Program-made: the position numbers and the translations under genes
Part shown: piece after piece, positions 6,069-13,110 of the stretch
How positions within the stretch are numbered: position 1 is the first letter of the stretch
Layout: each line of letters begins with the position of its first letter
Origin: a virus
DNA length: 27,274 nt
Virus record (IMG/VR): IMGVR_UViG_3300036761_004209
Location: 1 to 27,274 of that record
Strand: one strand, 5' to 3'
Notes under the pieces: generated by a model
What the model was told of the DNA's origin: nothing
Database searches by the model: none
The model's input: the letters and a program-made list of their open reading frames with translations, nothing else

Positions 6069-6452
6069 CTACAGCGACTTCGTGAACGTGGCCACCGTCA
6101 CCGTTTGCCCAGCGGCTATGTTGGTATTGTCGAGCGACATGTCGCCGCTGCCCTGGGCGACCGTACCTTCCTCGCGCTTGGTGTCCGCCGCGTTCTTGAG
6201 GCGATAGTGCGCGGCCGTGCCCGCGCCGGCGGCGGCCACGGACCAGGTGTTGGCCTTGGCCTTGCTGCCGCTGGCAGCCGCGGCCCACGGCGAGGCCGGG
6301 CTCGTGATCTCGGCCAGCAGGGACCCACCGGCGGCGTTCTCGGCGCCCGGGGGCGCGCCGGTCCGGACCTGGAGGAGCGAGCCCGCGGGGAAGTGCGTGT
6401 CATATGTGTCGAGCATCGCGTTCGCGAGCGTGTTGTTGAGGTCGACGGACAT
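6069..6452 (-). CDS. Small phage structural protein, fibre region (unknown role)
   Basis: The 127-residue product has the layout of a common uncharacterised phage protein: a short N-terminal helix (NNTLANAMLDTYDTHF), then LLQVRTGAPPGAENAA, LLAEITSPASPWAAAAS, a Lys/Ala stretch, HYRLKNAADTKREEGTV, and a closing strand pair (IAAGQTVTVATFTKSL). From memory these are encoded beside tail fibre genes and are assumed to be virion parts. The ATG has a strong Shine-Dalgarno sequence, AAGGAGGG, at 6460-6467 with a 7-base spacer, so it is probably translated independently and well. No enzymatic motif is present. Confidence 0.72.
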   Translation of the reverse strand: MSVDLNNTLANAMLDTYDTHFPAGSLLQVRTGAPPGAENAAGGSLLAEITSPASPWAAAASGSKAKANTWSVAAAGAGTAAHYRLKNAADTKREEGTVAQGSGDMSLDNTNIAAGQTVTVATFTKSL

Positions 6453-6455
6453 GAC

Positions 6456-6914
6456 TCAGCCCTCCTTCATCGGCGCGGGCTCGATGTCCGGGTTGCCCGG
6501 CACCGCGCACTGGTAGTAGATGATCGGGACGCCGGCGCCGTCCACGATGAACAGGAACCGCTGCTCGGCCAGCATGGCCGCGGCCTCGGCCGCCTTGTTC
6601 ACCGCGTTGAGCCCGGCGGCCGCCGCCGCACGATCGACCGCCGCCGCCGCGAGAGCGGGGTTGGCTTCCCGGAGGTGCGCGACGAAGGCGGCACGGGAAG
6701 CCGCGAGGCCCTTATCGAACGCCGCGGCCGCGGCCACCATCCCGTCCACGTCGTCCGAAATCGTGCCGTCAGCCAGCAGCAGCTTGCCGGCGAACTCCGC
6801 CCGCGCGGCGCGCAGCCTCAGGCCCGGCTGAGCCAACCCCTCCAGCGCGGCGTGCTGCTCGTCGGTGTATGCGCTCGGGGGGCCGGGGCTCTTGGTCCCT
6901 GTGGGGAACGTCAT
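6456..6914 (-). CDS. Ala-rich helical protein, fibre region (unknown)
   Basis: The 152-residue product has a disordered Pro/Gly-rich start (1-15), a long Ala-rich helical or coiled-coil middle (about 18-118, including GMVAAAAAFDKGLAASRAAF and an alanine-rich run with VDRAAAAAG), and a short C-terminal beta segment (FLFIVDGAGVPIIYYQCAV) ending in acidic and proline residues. I do not recognise it. AAAGGAG with a 6-base spacer supports the ATG at 6914, the first start after the 60-base gap that follows the endolysin. A chaperone for the downstream fibre proteins or a minor virion component would fit; neither is shown. Confidence 0.7.
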   Translation of the reverse strand: MTFPTGTKSPGPPSAYTDEQHAALEGLAQPGLRLRAARAEFAGKLLLADGTISDDVDGMVAAAAAFDKGLAASRAAFVAHLREANPALAAAAVDRAAAAAGLNAVNKAAEAAAMLAEQRFLFIVDGAGVPIIYYQCAVPGNPDIEPAPMKEG

Positions 6915-6933
6915 CGGTCGCTCCTTTCCGGGG

Positions 6934-6948
6934 GCGGGTCTCGCCCGC
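6934..6948 (-). terminator. Small GC hairpin between endolysin and fibre-region genes
   Basis: GCGGG and CCCGC form a 5-bp stem with a 5-base loop in the 60-base gap after the endolysin stop. There is no T-run. It may slow polymerase slightly or be incidental; it is listed because this is one of the few real gaps in the operon. Confidence 0.2.
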
Positions 6949-6974
6949 GGTGTCGGTCGTTTGTCTCGGACAGA

Positions 6975-7595
6975 TCAGGCCGCGAGCGGTGGATCCGCGG
7001 TGCGCGGCACGCCGAGCAGATCCTCGAGGTCGTCCAGCCGTCCTTCCCAGCCCTTGTACCACTTCACCTGCTTGCGGTCGCGGCCCACGAGCTGCTCGTA
7101 GCGATCGTCGCGCGCCTGCAGGAAGTCCTGGAGCACTTCGGCCTCGCGGCCGGGCACGTCGTGGCAGGCGGCGATCGCCGCGCGGGTCAGTGGCCCGACG
7201 ACCCCGTCGCCACCGAAACCCAGGGCGATCTGGAGCCGCGGGATCGCGTAGCCCTTGCCGTGGAGGACGCAGGTGTCGAACAGAGCGATCGCGAGGCGGT
7301 CGGGGCACAGGATGGGGCAGGGGAGCCAGTAGCGGTCGCGGTAGACCATGCAGACTTCCGCCGCCGTGATCGTCCAGACGTCGCGCTCCGCGGCGCCGCG
7401 ATCGGCCAGCCACTTCGTGAAGGTCCGCTGGGTGACCCCGTACGCGGTTCGGCCGCCGCGATCATCCGGATCATCCGCGAAGGCCCGGTGGTCGCCGGCG
7501 ACACCCCGCTCGAGCAGCGCCAGTCCAACGGCGCGAGGTGCCTCGTGGGTCAGCGTGAACCGCAGGGCCCTCTGGTATGCCTGGTCAGTCGCCAT
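6975..7595 (-). CDS. Endolysin, GH108-type muramidase with peptidoglycan-binding C-terminus
   Basis: I start the protein at the ATG at 7595, which has GGAGG at a 6-base spacing, giving 206 residues; the upstream open frame is only a Pro/Arg-rich shadow. Residues about 6-95 match a glycoside hydrolase 108 muramidase: FTLTHE with candidate catalytic E18, the DDPDDRGGRTAYGVTQ block (41-56), and VWTITAAEVCMVYRDRYW. Residues about 96-190 match the companion domain PG_binding_3, including LFDTCVLHG and GDGVVGPLTRAAIAA. It should cleave the glycan backbone of host peptidoglycan at lysis. Most relatives have HEGGY with the DP block close behind; here about 22 residues separate E18 from the block and the Gly-Gly is missing. 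It overlaps the holin candidate by 11 bases. No signal peptide is visible, so a holin is needed for export. Confidence 0.88.
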   Translation of the reverse strand: MATDQAYQRALRFTLTHEAPRAVGLALLERGVAGDHRAFADDPDDRGGRTAYGVTQRTFTKWLADRGAAERDVWTITAAEVCMVYRDRYWLPCPILCPDRLAIALFDTCVLHGKGYAIPRLQIALGFGGDGVVGPLTRAAIAACHDVPGREAEVLQDFLQARDDRYEQLVGRDRKQVKWYKGWEGRLDDLEDLLGVPRTADPPLAA

Positions 7596-7923
7596 CTCGC
7601 GCCTCCGAGGGCCTGGGGGGCCCTGGCTGGGGTTCTGGGGCCGGGGACGCGGGCGGGTCGCCGCGCCGTCGCCAGGCCGTGATGACCCTCGCAACCGCCG
7701 TCAGGAGCCGATCCACCTTGCCGTTGAAGGCGATGCCGGCACCGAGGACCAGTATCCCACCGAAGAGCCAGTCGTTGGCGGCATAGCCGAGGACGCGCAG
7801 CGCGGCCCCGAGCGTGATGAGCATTGTCCCGCTCACGGTCGCCGGGCTCAACCACTGATCGCTCCCGCGGCGCCGGGCCGCCCGAACCGGCAACGAGGGG
7901 CGGGTTGGCACGGGACTCGTCAT
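7585..7923 (-). CDS. Two-TM membrane protein, holin candidate
   Basis: The 112-residue product has a basic N-terminus (PVRAARRRGS), two hydrophobic segments at about 28-47 and 52-68 separated by a short AANDW turn, and a Pro-rich, partly charged cytoplasmic tail (about 85-112). That is class II holin topology. The position supports it: directly upstream of the endolysin (11-base overlap), and linked by ATGA to the coiled-coil membrane gene before it. Holins are too diverse to assign by sequence alone, so the call leans on topology and context. Confidence 0.7.
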   Translation of the reverse strand: MTSPVPTRPSLPVRAARRRGSDQWLSPATVSGTMLITLGAALRVLGYAANDWLFGGILVLGAGIAFNGKVDRLLTAVARVITAWRRRGDPPASPAPEPQPGPPRPSEARDGD

Positions 7924-8246
7924 CGCCGCACCCTCCGCGCGGACAGGGGCCGCAATTCCGCGCAGGGCAGGTCAATGTCGTCCGCATGGGCAGGGTCGAT
8001 CGATCTGCACAGGTCCTTGCCGATTGCGCGCAGGACGCGACTGTCGATCGCGGAGCGGGCCTTCAGGGTGTCGACATCGCGGCGCAGGGTGTCGATGCGT
8101 GCCGTGACGAAGGCGTCCACCTTCGCGAGATTGACCAGCGTGACTTCGACCGCCGCGAGGCCCCGTCCTGCGCGCCAGCCGAGTGCGCCGCTGGTCACGG
8201 AGAGCGTCCCGAGCGCTGTGAGGAGCACCAGCAGCCAGCGCGGCAT
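7920..8246 (-). CDS. Single-pass membrane protein with periplasmic coiled coil (i-spanin-like)
   Basis: I choose the ATG at 8246 because GGGAGG lies 8 bases upstream; an in-frame ATG at 8279 would add 11 residues (MGINGKWEAFT) with a poorer ribosome site. The 108 residues begin with one TM helix (about 3-24), followed by a helix with heptad-like leucine and valine spacing (about 30-78, including IDTLRRDVDTLKARSAIDSR), two cysteines (C80 and C95) and a basic tail. The form and the location beside the holin and endolysin candidates fit an inner-membrane spanin component or a lysis regulator. No outer-membrane lipoprotein with a lipobox is embedded in it as far as I can see. It ends in ATGA overlap with the holin candidate. 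Confidence 0.65.
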   Translation of the reverse strand: MPRWLLVLLTALGTLSVTSGALGWRAGRGLAAVEVTLVNLAKVDAFVTARIDTLRRDVDTLKARSAIDSRVLRAIGKDLCRSIDPAHADDIDLPCAELRPLSARRVRR

Positions 8247-8298
8247 CGTGAACGCCTCCCACTTCCCGTTGATGCCCATCGTTCGGCCCGTCCCCTCT

Positions 8299-8394
8299 CT
8301 AGGTCTCAGCCGGCCACATGTGCGGCGGCCCCAGGTCAGCGACCAGCGCCCCGATCCCGGCGGCATCCGCCGCGCCCACGAGTCCCCCGAGCAT
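8299..8394 (-). CDS. 31-residue mini-gene after the tail tip gene
   Basis: A short frame, ATG at 8394 to TAG at 8299-8301, lies in the 170-base gap between the tail hub gene and the lysis genes. GGAGG sits 7 bases before the ATG, as good a ribosome site as its neighbours have. The peptide starts MLGGLVGAADAAGIGALV and ends PPHMWPAET, so it has a Gly/Ala-rich amphipathic stretch and a Trp/Pro end. Very short genes at the tail-to-lysis junction are known in phages (the XkdX group, for example), but I see no firm similarity. Translation is supported only by the ribosome site and by its fit in the gap. Confidence 0.45.
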   Translation of the reverse strand: MLGGLVGAADAAGIGALVADLGPPHMWPAET

Positions 8395-8416
8395 CAGCCG
8401 GCCTCCGTGTGCATGG

Positions 8417-11341
8417 TCACGCAACCTCACAGGCGTGGGCGGTGAAGCCGGAGATCTCATCGGCCAGGGCGGTGTCGATCACGGCCCCCGCGCTGTCGAG
8501 CAACTCAGCCTTGTACTGGATCGTGGTGGGCTGGCCGCCCCTGCTCTCCACGAGGTAGTAGTAGCCCGGCGCCGTGTCCTGCTTGCTGGTGTTCGTCACC
8601 GGACTGGCCTCCGTGTGCCATGTCTCCCAGGGGTCGCCGTTCACCGAGCGCCAGAGCCGGACGTTGTGCGTGCCCGGCACGGCCCCGCCGTTGCTCGCGT
8701 CCGCAGTGGTCCAGCTACAGGTGTACTTGGCCTGATCGCCCGTGTCGCACCCGATGCCGTTGCTGTCGAGGGCCGCGCTGAGCGCCGTGAACCGCGGCGA
8801 CGCGGCACCACTCATCGTCCGGCTCGTGGTCACCCGGTCGCCGACGTTGCCGGCGCCGTCCACCGGGACGAGGATCACCTTCACGACGGCGGCGGGGGCG
8901 TAGCCCGCCTCGCTCCACTGCGTCCCGCCGACACCGGTCCCGCCGCTCATGCCGGTGAGCGGCGCGCCGAGCCGGCTCACGGCGCCACCGTCGGCCGCGA
9001 TCCAGATCGTGCCCACGAGCTGTGCTTCGTCGAGCACGCCGGCGACGTTGTTGTTCAGCGTGGGCCAGCCGTTCCCGCTGCCGTTCTTTTTCCGGTAGAG
9101 CCGCACGGAGGCAACGTCGTCATCCGGCGTCCACGTCACGATCGCCGTGCCGCCGGGGTTCTCGGTGATGGCGGCGGCCACCGAGGGGACGGTGTCCCGG
9201 TCGACGATCCAGGTCTGCGCGCGGCTGTAGCGCGAGCCGAGCCGCGCGTAGGCCGAGAGCTGGCGGTGGGTGGTCTCCAGGCGCGAGAGCACGAAGCTCA
9301 CCCCGTAGGCCGCCCACTCCCCCGTGCCGCCCACGAGGCCGAGGACTGGCACGGTGTCGCCCTCCTCCTGGACGATGTAGTAGATCCCATCCGCCGCGGG
9401 CCGGGCCGAGAGCGTGACGCGCACGTGGCCCGGATCGCCGGCCAAGTCCTCGAAGCGCGCCGAGACCGCCGGTTCGACGTCCGCCGCGGCGTTGGTCACC
9501 GGGCGCTGCCTCCGGGCCGGCCGCACCAGGGCGTCGGTCAGATCCTCGGCGCGGTTCGAGAGCTCGACGGCCGTCTCGAGCGCGGCGAAAACGTTCCGCT
9601 CGAGTGCGACGATGCGCGTGCTGATGTCGTCGCCCATGTCGGGGTCGAGGTAACGCACCGTGCCGCCGAGGACCAGCTGCTCGCCGGCGAACACCGCCGC
9701 ATCGAGCCGATAGCGATCGAGCAGCTCCACCCTGATGCTGACGGCCGGGTCCTTGCGCACGGCCAGGGCGTCATTCACCGCTTGCCAGAGGGCCGTCGCG
9801 CCGGCGCCGGCGTAGAAGGCCTCCTGGGCAGCCGTCTGCGTACACTGCGCCGCGTCCACGTAGAATGTCGCAGCGCCCCCATCGGCGACGATCCGGACCT
9901 GTGCGCTGGTGGCGCCGACGACCAAGAGGTCCGCGCCCTGGTAACCCAGCTCCTTCCAGACGGTAAGCTCCCCGGTCCAGGCCTTCGCCGCGGTCCCGTC
10001 CGGGTAGAGGCGGCCGGTGCTATCCACGAACTCGACCCGGACCTTGCCGGCGGTCAGCAGGACGGAGGCGAAGGCCGCGAAGTTGGGCTGGTCGCTCGTC
10101 GGACGGACGGTGAAGGCGCTGCAGACGAGGCCCTGGCCACCGGCGGTCGCGACGACCTTGCAGCTCTTCCCGCCGTAGCGGGCGTAGAGACTCGCCGTCT
10201 CCTCACTCGTCGTCGGACTGCCGACCTTGGACCACCCGGACGGCAGGCCGCTCCCGTAGGTCCCGTTGAGCTGGGGGTTCGGGACCAGGTTGCGGACCGG
10301 CGGGAGGTCGGTGCGATCCAAGACCGCCACGAGCAGGCCGTAGGTGGCCTTCGCCGCGGGCGCCTCGAGGTACGTGAGGTCGTCGCCGGCGCTGTTCCGC
10401 TCGAACCGGCCGACGTCGCCCACCGCGAGGCCCGTGACCGCGGCGAGCGTCACCTTCTGCGTCGCGGCGACGCTGTCGTTCACGAGGAGCCCGCTCGCGG
10501 CCCCGTCCTCGCGGAAGTAGAGCCCGTTCAGCTGGTCGTCGAAGCCGATCGGGCCGTCGGCCCCGTTCGGGTCCTCGAGCGTGACGTCGCTGCCGGCGAT
10601 CGCGCTGACGCGCCAGCGGGCCTCCGCAATCGTGAGCTTCCGGATCTCCTCGCCGGCCCCGCGGCCATAGATCCGCGTCGCGTGCTCGCTCGTCTCCCGG
10701 CTGCGGCGGAACCCGAGAACGTTCTTCCCGAGGCGCAGCGTCACCACGGCGGCGCTGGCCCCGATCGCAGTGACCAGGTCAACGTAGTAGCCCGTGGTGC
10801 CGTTCCGCCGGACCTGCAGCTCCGCGCCAGTGAGCTCGGCCAGGGCGCGCAGGGCCGCGAGGGGGGTGGTGGCGTCGAAGGCGAGGTCCACGGGGGCCGC
10901 GGGGTTCACGGTCCCGAGCGCGAAGTAGCTCGGTGCTGCCGGCAGGATGATCGTGCTCAGGAACGCGCTGGGCGTGAGACCCAGGAGCTCGAACTGCGGC
11001 CAGACGCTCCCATCGGCCTCCGTGCGCTCGATCATCCCGCGGCCCAGGTCCAGCAGCGGCGAGGCGGCGAGGACCTTGGCGGTGGCGCCAGCCTGCTCCT
11101 CCGGGATCCCCGTGATGCGCCACTCGTCGAAGGTGCCGTCCGCCCAAACGACCCGGAGTACTCGGTGCTCGCGGACCAGTGACCAGGCATCGGAGCGCCG
11201 CGGCAGTGTGAGGGTGAGCGTGTCGTCGCCGTCGAGCTGTCGGCGCTCGGGGAGGGCGATCGCATCCGCGATCGTCCCCAGCCGCGTCCCGCTCGCGCAG
11301 GCGAGGTCGCTCCAGATCTCGAGGCGGGCGAAGGCGGGCAT
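8417..11341 (-). CDS. Tail hub / tip protein (Tal or Gp37-like), multidomain
   Basis: The 974-residue protein is the large tail gene downstream of tape measure and distal tail protein, where siphoviruses encode the hub that plugs the tail and carries host-interaction domains. Residues about 1-330 resemble the Gp37/Tal hub family: ERRQLDGDDTLTLTLPR, VWADGTFDEWRITGI, LAELTGAELQVRRNG, and GFRRSRETSEHATRIYGRG. Residues about 349-497 look like a carbohydrate-binding jelly roll (RNLVPNPQLNGTYGSGLPSG, FYVDAAQ). After a helical linker (VALERNVFAALETAVELSNR) come Fn3-like domains, for example around TAIVTWTPDDDVASVRLYRKK, and a final beta domain with two Cys (NGIGCDTGDQAKYTCSW). I see no peptidase motif. 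The ATG is 6 bases beyond the stop of the CxxC gene. Confidence 0.85.
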   Translation of the reverse strand: MPAFARLEIWSDLACASGTRLGTIADAIALPERRQLDGDDTLTLTLPRRSDAWSLVREHRVLRVVWADGTFDEWRITGIPEEQAGATAKVLAASPLLDLGRGMIERTEADGSVWPQFELLGLTPSAFLSTIILPAAPSYFALGTVNPAAPVDLAFDATTPLAALRALAELTGAELQVRRNGTTGYYVDLVTAIGASAAVVTLRLGKNVLGFRRSRETSEHATRIYGRGAGEEIRKLTIAEARWRVSAIAGSDVTLEDPNGADGPIGFDDQLNGLYFREDGAASGLLVNDSVAATQKVTLAAVTGLAVGDVGRFERNSAGDDLTYLEAPAAKATYGLLVAVLDRTDLPPVRNLVPNPQLNGTYGSGLPSGWSKVGSPTTSEETASLYARYGGKSCKVVATAGGQGLVCSAFTVRPTSDQPNFAAFASVLLTAGKVRVEFVDSTGRLYPDGTAAKAWTGELTVWKELGYQGADLLVVGATSAQVRIVADGGAATFYVDAAQCTQTAAQEAFYAGAGATALWQAVNDALAVRKDPAVSIRVELLDRYRLDAAVFAGEQLVLGGTVRYLDPDMGDDISTRIVALERNVFAALETAVELSNRAEDLTDALVRPARRQRPVTNAAADVEPAVSARFEDLAGDPGHVRVTLSARPAADGIYYIVQEEGDTVPVLGLVGGTGEWAAYGVSFVLSRLETTHRQLSAYARLGSRYSRAQTWIVDRDTVPSVAAAITENPGGTAIVTWTPDDDVASVRLYRKKNGSGNGWPTLNNNVAGVLDEAQLVGTIWIAADGGAVSRLGAPLTGMSGGTGVGGTQWSEAGYAPAAVVKVILVPVDGAGNVGDRVTTSRTMSGAASPRFTALSAALDSNGIGCDTGDQAKYTCSWTTADASNGGAVPGTHNVRLWRSVNGDPWETWHTEASPVTNTSKQDTAPGYYYLVESRGGQPTTIQYKAELLDSAGAVIDTALADEISGFTAHACEVA

Positions 11342-11347
11342 GGCGGC

Positions 11348-11791
11348 CTAGAGCAACTCGGCCGGGTCGTCGCCGGCGAAGATCACCCGCAGCGTCGGCG
11401 GCCCCTCGAGTACCGTGTCGGAGTCCAGCACGGCGGTCGAGGGCACCGCCGACTCTACCGGGGCAACCTTGCCGTCTGGCCCCTTCTCGCTGCGCCGGAC
11501 GCGCGTCATCGTGAACTGATCGGCCATCGAAGCTGCCAGCTCTGAGAGCCGCCCGCCGAGGCGCTTCCCGCCCGCCGCCTCAAGCGCCGGATTGGGATCC
11601 ACGGCGCTGAGGAGGTAGACGGTCTTCGCGCTGCGGCCGCACTCGATGCACTGGCTCGGGCGACCCGGGAGGGTAGCTCGCGCGAGCGCCGCGACGTCCG
11701 CCGTGGCGGGCTCCCCGTGAATGAGCGCGTCGGCCGGCGCGGCGCCCTCGTCGGGCCAGACCGCGAGGGATAGCGAGTAGAAGGCGCGCAT
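11348..11791 (-). CDS. Unknown 147-residue tail-region protein with CxxC
   Basis: The start is the ATG at 11791, sharing one base with the previous stop (TGATG); the longer open frame upstream is a shadow of the fibre gene. The product starts with beta-like segments (FYSLSLAVWP), has a central C48-I-E-C51 pair in RPSQCIECGRSAKTVYLLSAVD that could bind a metal with a partner or form a disulfide, a helix (about 75-92), a basic segment, and a beta-like end (LRVIFAGDD). I do not recognise it. Siphoviruses often encode a small protein between Dit and the hub, sometimes an NlpC/P60 peptidase or a tail-tip assembly protein, but no such catalytic motif is present here. Confidence 0.72.
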   Translation of the reverse strand: MRAFYSLSLAVWPDEGAAPADALIHGEPATADVAALARATLPGRPSQCIECGRSAKTVYLLSAVDPNPALEAAGGKRLGGRLSELAASMADQFTMTRVRRSEKGPDGKVAPVESAVPSTAVLDSDTVLEGPPTLRVIFAGDDPAELL

Positions 11792-13098
11792 CAGAAGGCA
11801 CTCCTCATGTAGTCCATCGTCCGCACGCCGGCGGCGATGCGTACGGAGTGGACGGCGCCGTACATCTTTTGACTCGCCATGCCGGCGCCCAGACACCCGA
11901 CCGTGAGCAGGGGACTCGACCACGCGGCGGCCAGGGGGGTCGCCGCGGACGCGGCGGTGACCACCTCGGCGGCGCCATTGATCGCCTGCCCCAGGTATAC
12001 CGCGCCGTCCGCCTGCAGGACGCCGCGCAGCTCGACGAGGTCGCCGACCGCCGGCGTGGCGACGGCGAGGGCGTGAACCTCTCCCGCGCCGGCATCGTGA
12101 TAGACGCGATTCACTCCGGCCCAGGCGTCGAGAAGGAAGTGCGCCGGGTTCGTGCCCACGTCGCTCACGATGCAATAGGTGCGGTTGTTCGCGCCCGTTG
12201 CCCGGTTCAGGAGCCGCGCGTACCACGTCATCGCCTGCGGCGTCGCCGCGAACGGGTAGCTCAGCGCGTCGGAGTCGCGGGCCACGGCGGCGGCCAGGGT
12301 CTTGGTGTAGGACGAGGGGAAGGTCGCATCCTCGGCCTGGAACCCGCCGACGTACACCGCGCCGGTCGCTGCCGCCACGGCCCCGGCGGGGTAGACGTTC
12401 AGCTTGTTCGCGTCCGTGTGGTTGATCCCCGTGAGTTGGGCCAGGACGCGATAAAGTGCGGGTCCGACCAACTCGGTGAGGAGCACCACGCCGCCGTAGG
12501 TTCCACCCCCGCCGGCTACGACCGACGGCACGCCCGCCGTCCACGTCGCGACGAAGTCGACGACGTTCGCGCCGGCGCCCGTGACGGCGACCCGCGTGCT
12601 CGCCGCCGTCGCCGCCGAGAGGTGGAAGCTGAGCGCCCGCGTGCCGGACGCGGTGAAGCCGATGGCGGCGGTACTCTGCTTGCCCTCGATGCCGGCGCCG
12701 TTGTCGTCCCCCAGGAGGTCGAGCGAGAGACCGCCCCACACCCGGGGCGTTCCCAGGGTCGGCGTGCCGATATTGGTCCATGCGGCGTTGCTGAGGTCCT
12801 GACTGTAGGGGATGAGGTTCGTCCTCGGCCCCTCCAGCAGCAGCCCCGGCGTCTCCCACAGGCCCGTGACGGCGTTGTAGCCCGAGAGTTCGAAGCGCGG
12901 CTGCGCCTGCGCGAAGTCGTGCGGGCAGCCTCGCGCATCGGCCACCATCCCGCCGCCTGAGGCGCGCGCGAAGGTCGGCACCTCGCCGGTGACGGGCGTG
13001 AGGCTGAGGTCAGCCGCGCGCCAGTGGAATAGGAGCCGCGAACGGCGTGCGAGGCGCTGGTTCACATAGCCGGGCAAGACCTTCGGCGCGATGATCAT
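11791..13098 (-). CDS. Spike/fibre protein with phage head-spike-like and LamG-like domains
   Basis: The ATG at 13098 is set by a near-perfect Shine-Dalgarno sequence at 13103-13110, which overlaps the stop codon of the distal tail gene. The 435-residue product has an N-terminal region with a basic patch (QRLARRSRLLFHW), then GLLLEGPRTNLIPYSQDLSNAAW (about 84-107, cited in part), a signature of fibre domains seen in many phages. Jelly-roll strands follow and close with GGFQAEDATFPSSYTKT (about 247-263). Residues about 270-435 form a second, LamG-like sandwich ending in YGAVHSVRIAAGVRT. Such proteins bind surface glycans or form appendages. It is unusual to find one between Dit and the hub, so it may be a baseplate-side fibre. 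It overlaps the next gene by one base. Confidence 0.8.
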   Translation of the reverse strand: MIIAPKVLPGYVNQRLARRSRLLFHWRAADLSLTPVTGEVPTFARASGGGMVADARGCPHDFAQAQPRFELSGYNAVTGLWETPGLLLEGPRTNLIPYSQDLSNAAWTNIGTPTLGTPRVWGGLSLDLLGDDNGAGIEGKQSTAAIGFTASGTRALSFHLSAATAASTRVAVTGAGANVVDFVATWTAGVPSVVAGGGGTYGGVVLLTELVGPALYRVLAQLTGINHTDANKLNVYPAGAVAAATGAVYVGGFQAEDATFPSSYTKTLAAAVARDSDALSYPFAATPQAMTWYARLLNRATGANNRTYCIVSDVGTNPAHFLLDAWAGVNRVYHDAGAGEVHALAVATPAVGDLVELRGVLQADGAVYLGQAINGAAEVVTAASAATPLAAAWSSPLLTVGCLGAGMASQKMYGAVHSVRIAAGVRTMDYMRSAF

Positions 13099-13102
13099 CC
13101 GG

Positions 13103-13110
13103 ACCTCCTT
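13103..13110 (-). promoter_or_regulatory. Strong Shine-Dalgarno sequence of the fibre gene
   Basis: AAGGAGGT on the minus strand, 4 bases before the ATG at 13098, is fully complementary to the 16S rRNA tail. It decides the start against a longer open frame reaching 13197 and suggests high, independent translation, unlike the coupled starts around it. Confidence 0.85.

Noticed and set aside
8247-8279. An N-terminal extension of the membrane coil protein starting at 8279
   Set aside because: The ribosome site is weaker and badly spaced compared with GGGAGG before 8246; kept only as an alternative start.
8397-8414. A six-codon frame (MHTEAG) immediately after the hub gene
   Set aside because: It is too short to support, has no ribosome site of its own, and lies over the Shine-Dalgarno sequence of the 31-residue mini-gene.
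8318-11182. A 954-residue open frame on the plus strand
   Set aside because: It lies wholly opposite the tail hub gene, is Arg/Gly/Asp-rich with no domain pattern, and such antisense frames are expected at this GC content. The same reasoning removes the plus-strand frames at 21246-23201, 24769-26370, 6018-7682, 2314-3516 and 11848-12960.
8417-11341. A tail-associated peptidoglycan hydrolase domain in the hub protein
   Set aside because: No NlpC/P60, M23, transglycosylase or lysozyme motif could be seen; visible domains are hub-like, jelly-roll and Fn3-like.
11348-12859. A longer 503-residue version of the CxxC protein
   Set aside because: The extra N-terminal part is an Arg/Gly-rich shadow of the fibre gene in another frame; the ATG at 11791 overlaps the previous stop, matching the coupled style of the operon.
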